Positions 1 through 6,149 of a DNA stretch of 7,229 bases are shown piece by piece (the first letter of the stretch is position 1; each line of letters starts with the position of its first letter). The stretch covers positions 1 through 7,229 of the forward strand of contig JAIFLB010000020.1 of NCBI GenBank assembly GCA_020049245.1, read 5' to 3'. The notes beneath the pieces were generated by a model. That model was given only the letters and a program-made list of their open reading frames with translations, was not told the origin of the DNA and ran no database searches. The position numbers and the translations under genes were made by a program. The stretch comes from Betaproteobacteria bacterium (lineage in GTDB: Bacteria; Pseudomonadota; Gammaproteobacteria; Burkholderiales; Thiobacillaceae).

Positions 1-2
1 CG

Positions 3-146
3 GCAGACCTGACTCTCTGGCAGCAAGCGCGGGAGCTGCGAGATTGGGTTGCCGCACCTGAGCATCAGGCTACGCTGACCCTGAATCATGGCGTCACCGC
101 GCTGACGCGGGCGGCCGATTTATTGGGAAGGTTGTTTCAGACTTAG
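3..146 (+). CDS. C-terminal fragment of an unidentified protein
   Basis: The frame is open from the window edge to a TAG at 144-146, giving the last 47 residues of a protein whose start lies outside. The piece is rich in Leu and Ala and ends in RAADLLGRLFQT. It looks like helix, a short strand (ATLTLNHG), then a closing helix. That order loosely recalls the end of GGDEF (diguanylate cyclase) domains, where a strand with an SIGVA-type motif precedes an ADLL..AD helix, but the signature residues are missing, so I do not assign a family. Codon use (GCG, CTG, CGG) looks genuinely coding. The other two forward frames stop early (at about positions 10 and 58). The next gene begins 64 bases downstream on the same strand. 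Confidence 0.55.
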   Translation, partial: ADLTLWQQARELRDWVAAPEHQATLTLNHGVTALTRAADLLGRLFQT

Positions 147-164
147 CAGAGGACGATTGGCCTG

Positions 165-176
165 ATCAGATCTGAT
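165..176. promoter_or_regulatory. 12-base perfect palindrome, possible operator
   Basis: ATCAGATCTGAT is a perfect palindrome located 18 bases after the stop of the upstream partial gene and 34 bases before the next ATG. This is a position where a regulator could bind. No regulator family is suggested by the sequence, and a 12-base palindrome could arise by chance. Confidence 0.2.
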
Positions 177-210
177 TCTCGAATTCACCTTTCCGGACTA
201 TATTTCGCCC

Positions 211-390
211 ATGATTGATGCCACTTCTTCCCTCGCGGCCACGCTTGCCACAACACAAACACAGTTGAGCCTGATTGCTGTCCGGCTTGCCAACGAAAGT
301 CAGCGTCAGGTAGCTGATTTGTTGGCGGAAAGTGTGCAGCAGTTGGCCAATCCTGCTCACTTGGGCAATCTGGTCGATACGACAGCCTGA
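211..390 (+). CDS. Small YjfB-like putative motility protein
   Basis: This 59-codon ORF starts at ATG 211 and stops at TGA 388-390. What is visible is a small, soluble, mostly helical protein without cysteines or a signal peptide. The N-terminus has SLAATLATTQTQ, followed by an Ala/Gln/Leu-rich helix and a C-terminus ending HLGNLVDTTA. Small YjfB-family proteins (putative motility proteins, often near flagellar or chemotaxis genes) have this build: a Gln-rich first helix, an AVL-type central helix and an LG-N-(V/I)-D/N-TTA tail. Assignment rests on recalled pattern similarity, not a search. No clear Shine-Dalgarno precedes the ATG; a TATATT at 199-204 could be a -10 box, which would place the transcript start almost on the ATG. 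An alternative is a phasin-like helical protein frameshifted near 360, because another frame stays open to 500. Confidence 0.45.
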   Translation: MIDATSSLAATLATTQTQLSLIAVRLANESQRQVADLLAESVQQLANPAHLGNLVDTTA

Positions 391-456
391 GTCGTTTTGC
401 CAGCCATGCATTGCATGCTGAAATGCGTTGGCAACGAGGAGTTGCACACTTTCTGC

Positions 457-474
457 GGGTGAAACGGTTTACCC
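457..474 (+). other. Small hairpin just upstream of yjdM
   Basis: GGGTGAA (457-463) pairs with TTTACCC (468-474) around an ACGG loop, seven pairs with one G-T wobble. It ends directly before an ATG at 475 that opens a 10-codon frame whose TGA overlaps the yjdM ATG. No T-run follows, so it is not a standard terminator. It may affect translation of yjdM, or mean nothing. Confidence 0.25.
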
Positions 475-503
475 ATGACCCAACATTCTCTGGAAAATAA
501 ACC

Positions 504-842
504 ATGAGCACGCTGCCCAACTGTCCTAAATGTCAATCCGAGTTCACCTACACCGATGGCGATATGTTCGTCTGCCCGGAATGTGCCCATGAATGGCCGC
601 AACAAGCGTTGGACAGCACCGATGATCGGCGTGTGGTGCGTGATTCAAATGGCAATGAATTGGCGGACGGCGACAGCGTCACGGTGATCAAGGACTTGAA
701 GGTCAAGGGTTCGTCTGCGGTGGTCAAGGTCGGCACCAAAGTTAAAAATATCCGCCTGGTTGAGGGGGATCACGATATCGACTGCAGGATCGATGGCATA
801 GGCGCGATGCAGTTGAAATCGGAATTCGTAAAGAAAGTTTAA
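504..842 (+). CDS. yjdM: YjdM/PhnA-family zinc-ribbon protein
   Basis: A 112-residue cytosolic protein, the usual length for the YjdM (formerly PhnA) family. The N-terminal zinc ribbon has two CPxC knuckles, Cys7-Cys10 (CPKC) and Cys24-Cys27 (CPEC), the second followed by the family's AHEW. The remaining two thirds form the small beta-barrel domain, with recognisable segments VRDSNGNELADGDSVTVIKDLKVKGSS and GDHDIDCRIDGIGAMQLKSEFVKK. The old name refers to phosphonate metabolism, but family members lie outside the phosphonate operon and their role is unsettled; it should not be read as phosphonoacetate hydrolase. The ATG at 504 begins exactly where homologues begin and has only a weak GGAAA upstream (492-496). 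A 10-codon frame from 475 ends in an overlapping ATGA. The VF530-type gene follows after 28 bases on the same strand, so the two are probably co-transcribed. Confidence 0.93.
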   Translation: MSTLPNCPKCQSEFTYTDGDMFVCPECAHEWPQQALDSTDDRRVVRDSNGNELADGDSVTVIKDLKVKGSSAVVKVGTKVKNIRLVEGDHDIDCRIDGIGAMQLKSEFVKKV

Positions 843-870
843 GTGACTGGCGTTTTGGATCGGACTCCGG

Positions 871-1107
871 ATGAATGATATTCAGCCGAAAAACCCTCTG
901 CATGGCATCACGCTGGAAAAACTGTTGAACGATCTGGTGGCCTTCTATGGCTGGCAGGGGCTCGGGAAAAAGATTGATATCCGCTGCTTTACCCAGGATC
1001 CCAGCATTTCATCCAGCCTAAAATTCCTGCGCAAAACCGCGTGGGCGCGCGAGCGGGTGGAAGCGCTGTATATCGAGATGATCAGACGAACCGCCCAGCG
1101 GCGTTGA
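871..1107 (+). CDS. VF530 family (DUF2132) small protein
   Basis: A 78-residue protein matching the VF530/DUF2132 family along its whole length. The hallmark blocks are present: NPLHGITLEKLLNDLV near residues 8-23, FYGWQGLGKKIDIRCF at 25-40 and the signature DPSISSSLKFLRKTAWARERVE around 43-64. The family is named after a Vibrio fischeri protein; it is a small alpha-helical fold proposed to bind DNA, with no established cellular role. The many Lys and Arg residues in the second half agree with a nucleic-acid-binding surface. The ATG at 871 is preceded by GGA at 862-864, six bases away. The gene sits 28 bases behind yjdM, and its TGA lies inside an inverted repeat (1103-1118). It is full length, with no sign of damage. 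Confidence 0.93.
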   Translation: MNDIQPKNPLHGITLEKLLNDLVAFYGWQGLGKKIDIRCFTQDPSISSSLKFLRKTAWARERVEALYIEMIRRTAQRR

Positions 1108-1118
1108 ACTTGTTCAAC
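1103..1118. repeat. 16-base inverted repeat over the VF530 stop codon
   Basis: GTTGAAC-TT-GTTCAAC: seven-base arms separated by two bases, containing the TGA stop (1105-1107). The spacer is too short for a good RNA hairpin without opening inner pairs, so a protein-binding site is as likely as a terminator stem. It resembles GAAC-N-GTTC operators in outline, but the two-base spacing does not match a LexA box I know. Confidence 0.4.
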
Positions 1119-1126
1119 CAACTTCC

Positions 1127-1345
1127 GTGATGCGGCATGAAAGCCGGCATCGCCCTTATCAGGGCAGCATTTGGGTGACATTAGGGTCGCATGGGTTCTT
1201 CTGCCTGGGGAGCGGGGACAAAGAAAAAGTGCCGTGTGCGTTGGTTGCGTGGATCGGCGCCAACCCGGATGCATTGAAGCAGCCGGCCGGCGGGGTGCTG
1301 CAACAGGCATTGACGGCGAGATTCCCCTGCAAGGTCAAAAAATAG
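1127..1345 (+). CDS. Weak 72-codon hypothetical reading frame
   Basis: The frame opens with GTG-ATG at 1127 and ends TAG at 1343-1345. Its first 17 codons run through the two hairpins just described, so the true start, if any, would be later. The second half (residues about 35-66, VPCALVAWIGANPDALKQ and on) has GC-rich codons like neighbouring genes. No family is recognised and no Shine-Dalgarno is evident. It overlaps another weak frame (1314-1544). It may be part of a decayed gene or noise; I include it only because this 440-base stretch has no other candidate. Confidence 0.15.
   Translation: MMRHESRHRPYQGSIWVTLGSHGFFCLGSGDKEKVPCALVAWIGANPDALKQPAGGVLQQALTARFPCKVKK
1129..1165 (+). terminator. 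Two adjacent hairpins after the VF530 gene
   Basis: The first hairpin is GATGCGGC (1129-1136) pairing with GCCGGCATC (1143-1151), with loop ATGAAA and one bulged G. The second follows directly: GCCCT (1152-1156) and AGGGC (1161-1165) around TATC. Together they lie 22-58 bases past the stop of the yjdM-VF530 pair, where a transcript end is expected. No true T-run follows (only TTT at 1170-1172), so the call is weak and termination could need Rho. Confidence 0.3.
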
Positions 1346-1544
1346 CCTGCCGGAACAGGTCGCTGAAACGCTGCCTCATGTTTGCCCTTTGTCCGAATCC
1401 GATGCACGCCTGCGCGCCAAGATGCTTGCCGAAACCGGCAAGGACGCGGCCGAATGCAAGCCGGTTCTGGCACATGGCAATACCGTCGCCACCGAGTGGA
1501 CCTGCGATTTTTCCTGCGACCAGATCAAGATCAACGCGGAATAG
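1314..1544 (+). pseudogene. Possible remnant of a small Cys-containing secreted protein
   Basis: This frame is open from just after a TGA (1311-1313) to TAG at 1542-1544, without a convincing start: the first ATG is at 1422 and a TTG lies at 1389, neither with a Shine-Dalgarno. The translation looks protein-like, with VCPLSESDARLRAKML, then AECKPVLAHGNTVATEWTCDFSC. The spacing of cysteines around a GNTV block faintly recalls DUF3617-type periplasmic proteins (C...dC.v...GNTV...C), but it stops where that family would continue. The same frame upstream contains ATG AAA GCC GGC at 1137 (MKAGIALIRAAFG, then stop), which could be the start of a former signal peptide. A gene broken by frameshifts between about 1137 and 1314 would explain these pieces. 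Its stop is five bases from the convergent SulP gene's stop. Confidence 0.25.
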
Positions 1545-1549
1545 CGCCG

Positions 1550-3331
1550 CTAACCGGCAGCACGATCCGCACTTCCGGCGACCCGTTCTCGCGCACAGGC
1601 CAGCGCTTTATGGGTGTCCGCGAACAACTCAGGCGTGTGGCGGAAGATCGACTCGATGCCCATTTCCCGCACCAGGCCGGCGCGTTCCAGCGTGCCATAC
1701 ATGCCAGGTTTGACCCCGGACAGCAGCAGATGGCACTGCCGGGCCCGGGCGTGGCGGGCGACCGAGGCGAGCGCCTCGGCGCTGGTGGCGTCCAGGTTGT
1801 AGGCGTGCGACAGGCGCAGCACGATCGCGCGCGCGCCGTGTTGAAAAAGCGTCTTCAAGCGACTTTCCAGCACCTCGGCACCTGCGAAATACAGTTCGCC
1901 CTGCAGATCGATCGCCACCACATCGGCACAGCGGTCAAAATCCAGCGGCGATTCCCGCCAATGTCCGTCCGACGTCGGTTCGATCAGCACCAGCCGGAAG
2001 CTCTCGGCCCGGCGCAACGCATGGATGATCGACATCGTGATGCCGAGGAACAGCGCGTATTCCAGATGCGGCGTCAGCAGCACGCCGATGAAGGTCACCA
2101 GCAAGACTCTGCGATCCGCGCCGGTGGTCTGCATCATCAGCCGCATGCGGCCGAGGTTGACCAGTTTCAGGCCGATGTGAATCAGCGTGCCGGCCAGCAC
2201 CGCGATCGGGATGTAATCGGCCGCCGGCGCCAGCAGCCAGACAATGGCGAGCACCAGAAGACCGGAATAAATCACCGACCAGCGGGTGACGGCACCAGAT
2301 TCGAAATTGACCGCGGTGCGGGTAAACGACCCCGAAGAGGCGAATCCACCGACCAGTGCCGCGCCGAAGTTGCACATGCCTTCGCCGATCAGCTGGCGAT
2401 TGGCGTTGAAGCGGTGATCCATCCGCGCCGCCAGCAGTTTGGCGATGGCGATGGCCTCGACCGCGCCGAGCATGCCGATGGCCAGCGCGGTGCTGAGCAG
2501 ATCGCCGATCTGCGCCCAATGCAGCGACGGCCAGACCAGCTCCGGCAGTTCACGCATCACTGGCTGGATATCGCGCACCAGGCGCAACGCATCCGGCCCG
2601 GCCTCGCCCAGGCCGAGCAGCCAGACAACCAGGGTGAGCAATAGCACCGTTAGAAACGGCGCCGGCAGGCGACGGCGCAAGCGCGGTTCCAGCCACTGCA
2701 GGCCGCGCACCATGACAAAAGTGGCGATGCCGATGGCCAGCGCGGCGCCATGGCTGTTGCCGATGCTGGCCAGGCTGCGGGCCAGATCGAACAGGCAGTT
2801 GTGCGGCGGCGTCCAACCCCACAGCTCGGTGACAAGATCGGCGTGTTCTATGCCGAGCAAGGCGGGCAACTGGTTGACCGCGATGTAGATGCCGGCGCCG
2901 GCGGTGAATCCGGTCAGCACCGGTTCGCTGACGAAACGGGTCAGGCTGCCCAGGCGCAGCGCACCGGCAAGCAGTTGGATGGCGCCGATCAACAGCGTCA
3001 GGCCGACAATGCGCGCGACCGGGTCGCCAAGTTCAGGACTGAGCGCAATATGGGCCGCCAACATCACCGCAATGGCATTGGTCGGGCCGTTGACCAGGAA
3101 AGCTGAACTGCCAAAAACCGCGCCCATGATCGATGCCGCCACCGCAGTCATGATGCCCGCGGAAGGCGGGAAACCGGCGACCAGCGCGTAAGCCATGGCT
3201 TGCGGAATGGTGAACAGCGCGACAGTCAGCCCGGCGATCAGGTCACGGCGAACCGTTGCGCTGTCCTGCCGCATCAGGTTGTTCAGCGGGGCAAACAATC
3301 TGACGACTTTGCCGTTGCGCAATTCCGTCAC
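1550..3331 (-). CDS. SulP-family anion transporter with STAS domain
   Basis: A 593-residue inner-membrane SulP/SLC26 permease. Residues about 30-435 form the transport domain of many hydrophobic helices. The first signature is at 41-50 (TIPQAMAYAL), followed by AGFPPSAGI, the FGSS at 73-76 and VNGPTNA at 80-86. The second is at 310-345 (NANRQLIGEGMCNFGAALVG, then ASSGSFTRTAVNFESGA), and VEAIAIAKLLA is at 291-301. Residues about 465-575 form a cytoplasmic STAS domain, with the LRLSHAYNLDATSAEAL helix-start region. Family members carry sulfate, bicarbonate or dicarboxylates; the substrate cannot be read from sequence, and no carbonic anhydrase or sulfur-assimilation gene is nearby to decide it. 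The start is GTG at 3329-3331, with GGAG (3341-3344) nine bases upstream. A 195-base leader with a strong hairpin and tandem repeats precedes it. Confidence 0.93.
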   Translation of the reverse strand: MTELRNGKVVRLFAPLNNLMRQDSATVRRDLIAGLTVALFTIPQAMAYALVAGFPPSAGIMTAVAASIMGAVFGSSAFLVNGPTNAIAVMLAAHIALSPELGDPVARIVGLTLLIGAIQLLAGALRLGSLTRFVSEPVLTGFTAGAGIYIAVNQLPALLGIEHADLVTELWGWTPPHNCLFDLARSLASIGNSHGAALAIGIATFVMVRGLQWLEPRLRRRLPAPFLTVLLLTLVVWLLGLGEAGPDALRLVRDIQPVMRELPELVWPSLHWAQIGDLLSTALAIGMLGAVEAIAIAKLLAARMDHRFNANRQLIGEGMCNFGAALVGGFASSGSFTRTAVNFESGAVTRWSVIYSGLLVLAIVWLLAPAADYIPIAVLAGTLIHIGLKLVNLGRMRLMMQTTGADRRVLLVTFIGVLLTPHLEYALFLGITMSIIHALRRAESFRLVLIEPTSDGHWRESPLDFDRCADVVAIDLQGELYFAGAEVLESRLKTLFQHGARAIVLRLSHAYNLDATSAEALASVARHARARQCHLLLSGVKPGMYGTLERAGLVREMGIESIFRHTPELFADTHKALACARERVAGSADRAAG

Positions 3332-3340
3332 AACAGCAGG

Positions 3341-3344
3341 CTCC
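3341..3344 (-). promoter_or_regulatory. Ribosome binding site for the SulP gene
   Basis: GGAG on the - strand, nine bases before a GTG at 3331. It supports the GTG start over later ATG codons, because the encoded first residues (MTELRNGKVVRLFAPL) lead directly into the usual SulP N-terminus. Confidence 0.6.
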
Positions 3345-3380
3345 GCAGGATATTCGGTGGCACGTTCCGGCCTTGGCTTC

Positions 3381-3424
3381 GGTTTGCTTTGGGTTTGCTT
3401 TGGGTTTGCTCTCGGATTGCATTA
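3381..3424. repeat. Four tandem 11-base repeats upstream of the SulP gene
   Basis: On the + strand the units are GGTTTGCTTTG (3381-3391), an identical copy (3392-3402), GGTTTGCTCTC (3403-3413, 9 of 11 matching) and GGATTGCATTA (3414-3424, 8 of 11). On the coding strand of the transporter the unit reads CAAAGCAAACC. The array ends 50 bases before the GTG start. The 11-base period is close to one DNA turn, so copies would face the same side of the helix. It could be a multi-copy regulator site or a slippage-prone tract. Confidence 0.75.
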
Positions 3425-3437
3425 TCCGTGACATGAA

Positions 3438-3464
3438 CGCGGCACAACCGGCCGGTTTGCCGCG
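3438..3464. other. Strong GC-rich hairpin in the SulP leader
   Basis: CGCGGCA (3438-3444) pairs with TGCCGCG (3458-3464); inside it, after one bulged C at 3445, AACC (3446-3449) pairs with GGTT (3454-3457) around a GGCC loop. That gives eleven pairs in 27 bases. Neither side has a T-run, so it is not a classic terminator. It lies between the phosphorylase terminator and the 11-base repeats, so it could be a leader RNA structure or an operator for the transporter. Confidence 0.5.
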
Positions 3465-3498
3465 CATGCTGCAACCTGGCGAGAGGATATACAAATTG

Positions 3499-3521
3499 CT
3501 GCTTGCCAGAAACGGCAGCAG
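3499..3521 (-). terminator. Likely terminator of the phosphorylase gene
   Basis: Read on the - strand, CTGCTGCC pairs with GGCA(A)GCAG, eight pairs with one bulged base, around a six-base loop. It starts six bases after the phosphorylase TAA and is followed by CAATTTGTAT. The T-run is short and interrupted, so termination may be partial, but the position is right for the end of the phosphorylase transcript. Confidence 0.5.
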
Positions 3522-3526
3522 TGTCT

Positions 3527-6094
3527 TTACAGCCAGACCATGCAGCCGCACTCGAAGCGGTGCGCGAGCAGCGGATGGAAGGGGTAGATGCGAATCCGGA
3601 ACTGATGAAATCCTTCCAGGGGCAGTTTGCCGCAGGTCTGCAGGTCGACCCCGAACAGCTCTGCACCGTCCGCTTGTACGCCTGTCGATTCGAGCGGGAT
3701 GGAGCAGGTCGTCACAAAACCCTCCATGTTGTTTTCCTGGCCGGCCAGACATTCAACCACCACATCCGATGCATCGAGCCCATTCAACTGGGCCGAAACC
3801 GTCAACAGCAGCGGTTCGCCGGTATGGATGGATGCCGGCGGTTTGCAGGCCAGACGCAACTGGATGCCAGGCCAGGCGGCCGCAATGCGACGTTTCCATG
3901 CCGATAATTCACTCGCGCCGCTGCCGCCACCGAGCGACAGCGTGTCGCAATGGCGAATCGCAGGGGCGTAGATGTCACGCAGGTAATCCATGCTCATGCG
4001 CACGCCATTGAAGCGCGGCAGGATGGTCTTCATCGAGGCCTTCGACTTTTTCACCCAGGCCTCGGGTTCGCCCTCGGCATTGTTTGAATAAAACTGCGGA
4101 ATGACCTGTTCCTCCAGCAAGGTCAGCAGTTCGCTCGACTCTTGCGCGTCACGCTCGTAGGCCGGCAAATCCGGGTGGTGCGTGATGGCCCAGCCGTTCT
4201 CGCCGTCATAGGCTTCCGCCCACCAGCCATCGAGTACGCTCAGGTTGATGCCGCCATTGATCGCGGCCTTCATGCCGGACGTGCCACACGCTTCCATCGG
4301 GTATACCGGGTTGTTCAGCCAAACGTCGACGCCGGGCAACAGCTTGCGCGCCATCGCCAGGCTGTAATCCTCGAGCAGCAGTACCTTGCCCTGGAATTCC
4401 GGACGCATGCTGATCTCATAGATACTGCGCAGGAGTTCCTGGCCGGGCCGGTCGGCTGGATGCGCCTTACCGGCGAACAGGAACACCACCGGCCGCTCGG
4501 GATCGTTGACCAGGCGGGCCAGGCGAGGCAGATCGTTGAACAGCAGACCGGCGCGTTTGTAGGTGGCAAACCGGCGCGCGAAGCCGACGAACAGGGTATT
4601 CAGCGAGGCGCTGCTCAGGAAGCGGGTCAGATGAGTGATCATCGATTCCGACAGCCGGTTACGGCGGTGCAGGCGCGTCATCCGCAAGCGCACGTCGTCG
4701 AGCATCTGCAGCTTGAGCAGCTGGCGCGTGCTCAGATAAACGTGGTTGGGAATGGTGTCGATGAAGTTGTGCCAAAAAGTCTCGTCGCTGAGCTTGGTGC
4801 GCCAGCCGTGGCCAACATACATGTCGAGCAGCGCGATCCAGGAGGGGCCGAGCATGCTGCACACATGCACACCGTTGGTGACATAAGTAAGTGGGTTCTC
4901 TTCTGGCGGAATCTGCGGCCAGAGGTGGGACTCCATTTCCGACGCCACCTGGCCGTGAATGCGGCTGACGCCGTTGTGAAAGCGCGATCCGCGCAACGCC
5001 AGGCAAGTCATGTTGAAGCCATGCGGCGTGTGCGGGCTGTTGCCAAGCGCCAGAAAGCGCTCCTCGGACATGCCGAGCTTGCCGATCATGTCCTGAAAAT
5101 AACCGCGAATCAGTGGGTGATGAAAGACGTCATGGCCAGCCGGTACCGGCGTGTGGGTGGTGAACACGGTATTCGCCGCGACCCGTTCCAGCGCCGCTTC
5201 CGCATCCATGCCGATGGCCACATATTCGCGGCAGCGTTCGAGGATCATGAAGGCGGCATGGCCCTCGTTGAGATGCCAGACCGATGGCGAATGGCCGAGT
5301 GCGCGCAGGGCGCGGGTGCCGCCGATGCCGAACACGATTTCCTGCTGGATGCGGATATCGGTATCGCTGTCATACAGGTGATAGGTGATCTTGCGATCCG
5401 CCACGCTGTTTTCGGGAAGATCGCTGTCCAGCAGGTAGAGCTTGACGTGTCCGGCATGCGCCCGCCACACCCGCAACCAAACCGCGCGTCCGGGCAGTTC
5501 CACTTGCACGCGTATTTCCTGGCCGTTGCCATCCAGCGCAGGTTGCACCGGCAGATCGGCGGCATCGCTGTGCGGATAGTCCGCCCGTTGTTCGCCACCG
5601 GGCAGGATGCGCTGAGTGAAATAGCCCTGGTGATAAAGCATGCCGACGCCGACAAACGGCACGTGCAGATTGCTCATCGACTTCAAATAATCGCCACTGA
5701 GGATGCCGAGGCCGCCCGCGTAAATCGGGAGGCTGACATGAAAACCGTACTCGGCGGAAAAATAGGCCACCAGATCGCAGTCCGGGTTCAGGTACTTGCT
5801 CACCTCCTCCGACGGCGGCTGCTCCATATAGGTGTCGTACGAAGACAGAACCTGTCGGTATTCAGCCAGCAGTACCGGGTCTCGCGCCGCCGCTTCCAGC
5901 TTTCTTTGCGGAATGCGGCGCAAAAAGATCTTGGGATTCTGCCCGCACGCTTCCCAGCACTCCGGGTCAAGAAAGCCGAACAGCCGCTGCACCTCGTTTT
6001 CGAACGTGTAATAGAGATCGCCGGCCAGTTCTTCCAGTCGTTTCAGCGACTCCGGCAGGATGGGGTTGATTTCTACACTGATCGTTTCTGGCAT
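3527..6094 (-). CDS. glgP: Alpha-glucan (glycogen) phosphorylase, DUF3417 type
   Basis: An 855-residue cytosolic PLP enzyme that releases glucose-1-phosphate from glycogen or maltodextrin with inorganic phosphate. It belongs to the branch distantly related to E. coli GlgP and marked by an N-terminal DUF3417 domain, here about residues 10-120 (LAGDLYYTF.., then FSAEYGFHVSLPIYAGGLGI at 112-131). Further blocks are WHLNEGHAAF at 273-282, THTPVPAGHDVF at 313-324, TNGVH at 406-410 and VGFARRFATYKRA at 503-515. The PLP-lysine motif is NPVYPMEACGTSGMKAAING at 595-614, with Lys609 as the expected Schiff-base lysine. Residues about 740-855 look like an extra beta-rich C-terminal domain, seen in long members. 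The ATG at 6092-6094 has GAGGAG ten bases upstream. It lies 55 bases behind the methyltransferase gene and has its own terminator-like hairpin. It is intact. Confidence 0.95.
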   Translation of the reverse strand: MPETISVEINPILPESLKRLEELAGDLYYTFENEVQRLFGFLDPECWEACGQNPKIFLRRIPQRKLEAAARDPVLLAEYRQVLSSYDTYMEQPPSEEVSKYLNPDCDLVAYFSAEYGFHVSLPIYAGGLGILSGDYLKSMSNLHVPFVGVGMLYHQGYFTQRILPGGEQRADYPHSDAADLPVQPALDGNGQEIRVQVELPGRAVWLRVWRAHAGHVKLYLLDSDLPENSVADRKITYHLYDSDTDIRIQQEIVFGIGGTRALRALGHSPSVWHLNEGHAAFMILERCREYVAIGMDAEAALERVAANTVFTTHTPVPAGHDVFHHPLIRGYFQDMIGKLGMSEERFLALGNSPHTPHGFNMTCLALRGSRFHNGVSRIHGQVASEMESHLWPQIPPEENPLTYVTNGVHVCSMLGPSWIALLDMYVGHGWRTKLSDETFWHNFIDTIPNHVYLSTRQLLKLQMLDDVRLRMTRLHRRNRLSESMITHLTRFLSSASLNTLFVGFARRFATYKRAGLLFNDLPRLARLVNDPERPVVFLFAGKAHPADRPGQELLRSIYEISMRPEFQGKVLLLEDYSLAMARKLLPGVDVWLNNPVYPMEACGTSGMKAAINGGINLSVLDGWWAEAYDGENGWAITHHPDLPAYERDAQESSELLTLLEEQVIPQFYSNNAEGEPEAWVKKSKASMKTILPRFNGVRMSMDYLRDIYAPAIRHCDTLSLGGGSGASELSAWKRRIAAAWPGIQLRLACKPPASIHTGEPLLLTVSAQLNGLDASDVVVECLAGQENNMEGFVTTCSIPLESTGVQADGAELFGVDLQTCGKLPLEGFHQFRIRIYPFHPLLAHRFECGCMVWL

Positions 6095-6104
6095 GGTGTT
6101 CTGT

Positions 6105-6110
6105 CTCCTC
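6105..6110 (-). promoter_or_regulatory. Ribosome binding site for the phosphorylase gene
   Basis: GAGGAG on the - strand, ten bases before the ATG at 6094. It is the strongest Shine-Dalgarno in the window, suggesting efficient translation of the phosphorylase even if it is read from a shared transcript. Confidence 0.65.
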
Positions 6111-6137
6111 GCTGACTTTCATTGACTGTCTCACCTG

Positions 6138-6149
6138 CCACCCGGGTGG
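6138..6149. repeat. 12-base perfect palindrome after the methyltransferase stop
   Basis: CCACCCGGGTGG abuts the TAA (6150-6152) of the methyltransferase and lies 44 bases before the phosphorylase ATG. As RNA it would give only a four-pair stem, with no T-run behind it, so a terminator is unlikely. It could be a regulator site for the phosphorylase. Confidence 0.3.

Noticed and set aside
166..605. Overlapping - strand frames of 82-111 codons opposite the YjfB-like ORF and yjdM
   Set aside because: They overlap the certain yjdM gene and each other, with no ribosome site or family resemblance; they are shadows.
945..1473. Two - strand frames of 104 and 121 codons
   Set aside because: They have biased, low-complexity Pro/Arg/His/Ala-rich translations. 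One overlaps the certain VF530 gene, and neither has a convincing start.
1382..2644. A 420-codon open frame on the + strand
   Set aside because: It is antisense to the SulP gene, with a low-complexity Arg/Gln/His/Asp-rich translation and no ribosome site or domain.
3381..3424. CRISPR-like array
   Set aside because: The 11-base units are directly adjacent with no spacers, so this is a simple tandem repeat.
3243..3752. A 169-codon - strand frame across the gap before the SulP gene
   Set aside because: It overlaps the phosphorylase C-terminus and the SulP N-terminus in other frames, and its composition is not protein-like. The gap itself holds repeats and hairpins instead.
4142..6115. A 657-codon open frame on the + strand
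   Set aside because: It lies wholly opposite the alpha-glucan phosphorylase, which has all its catalytic motifs. The translation is rich in Arg, Gln, His and Ala and has no recognisable domain, as expected for the antisense of a GC-rich gene.
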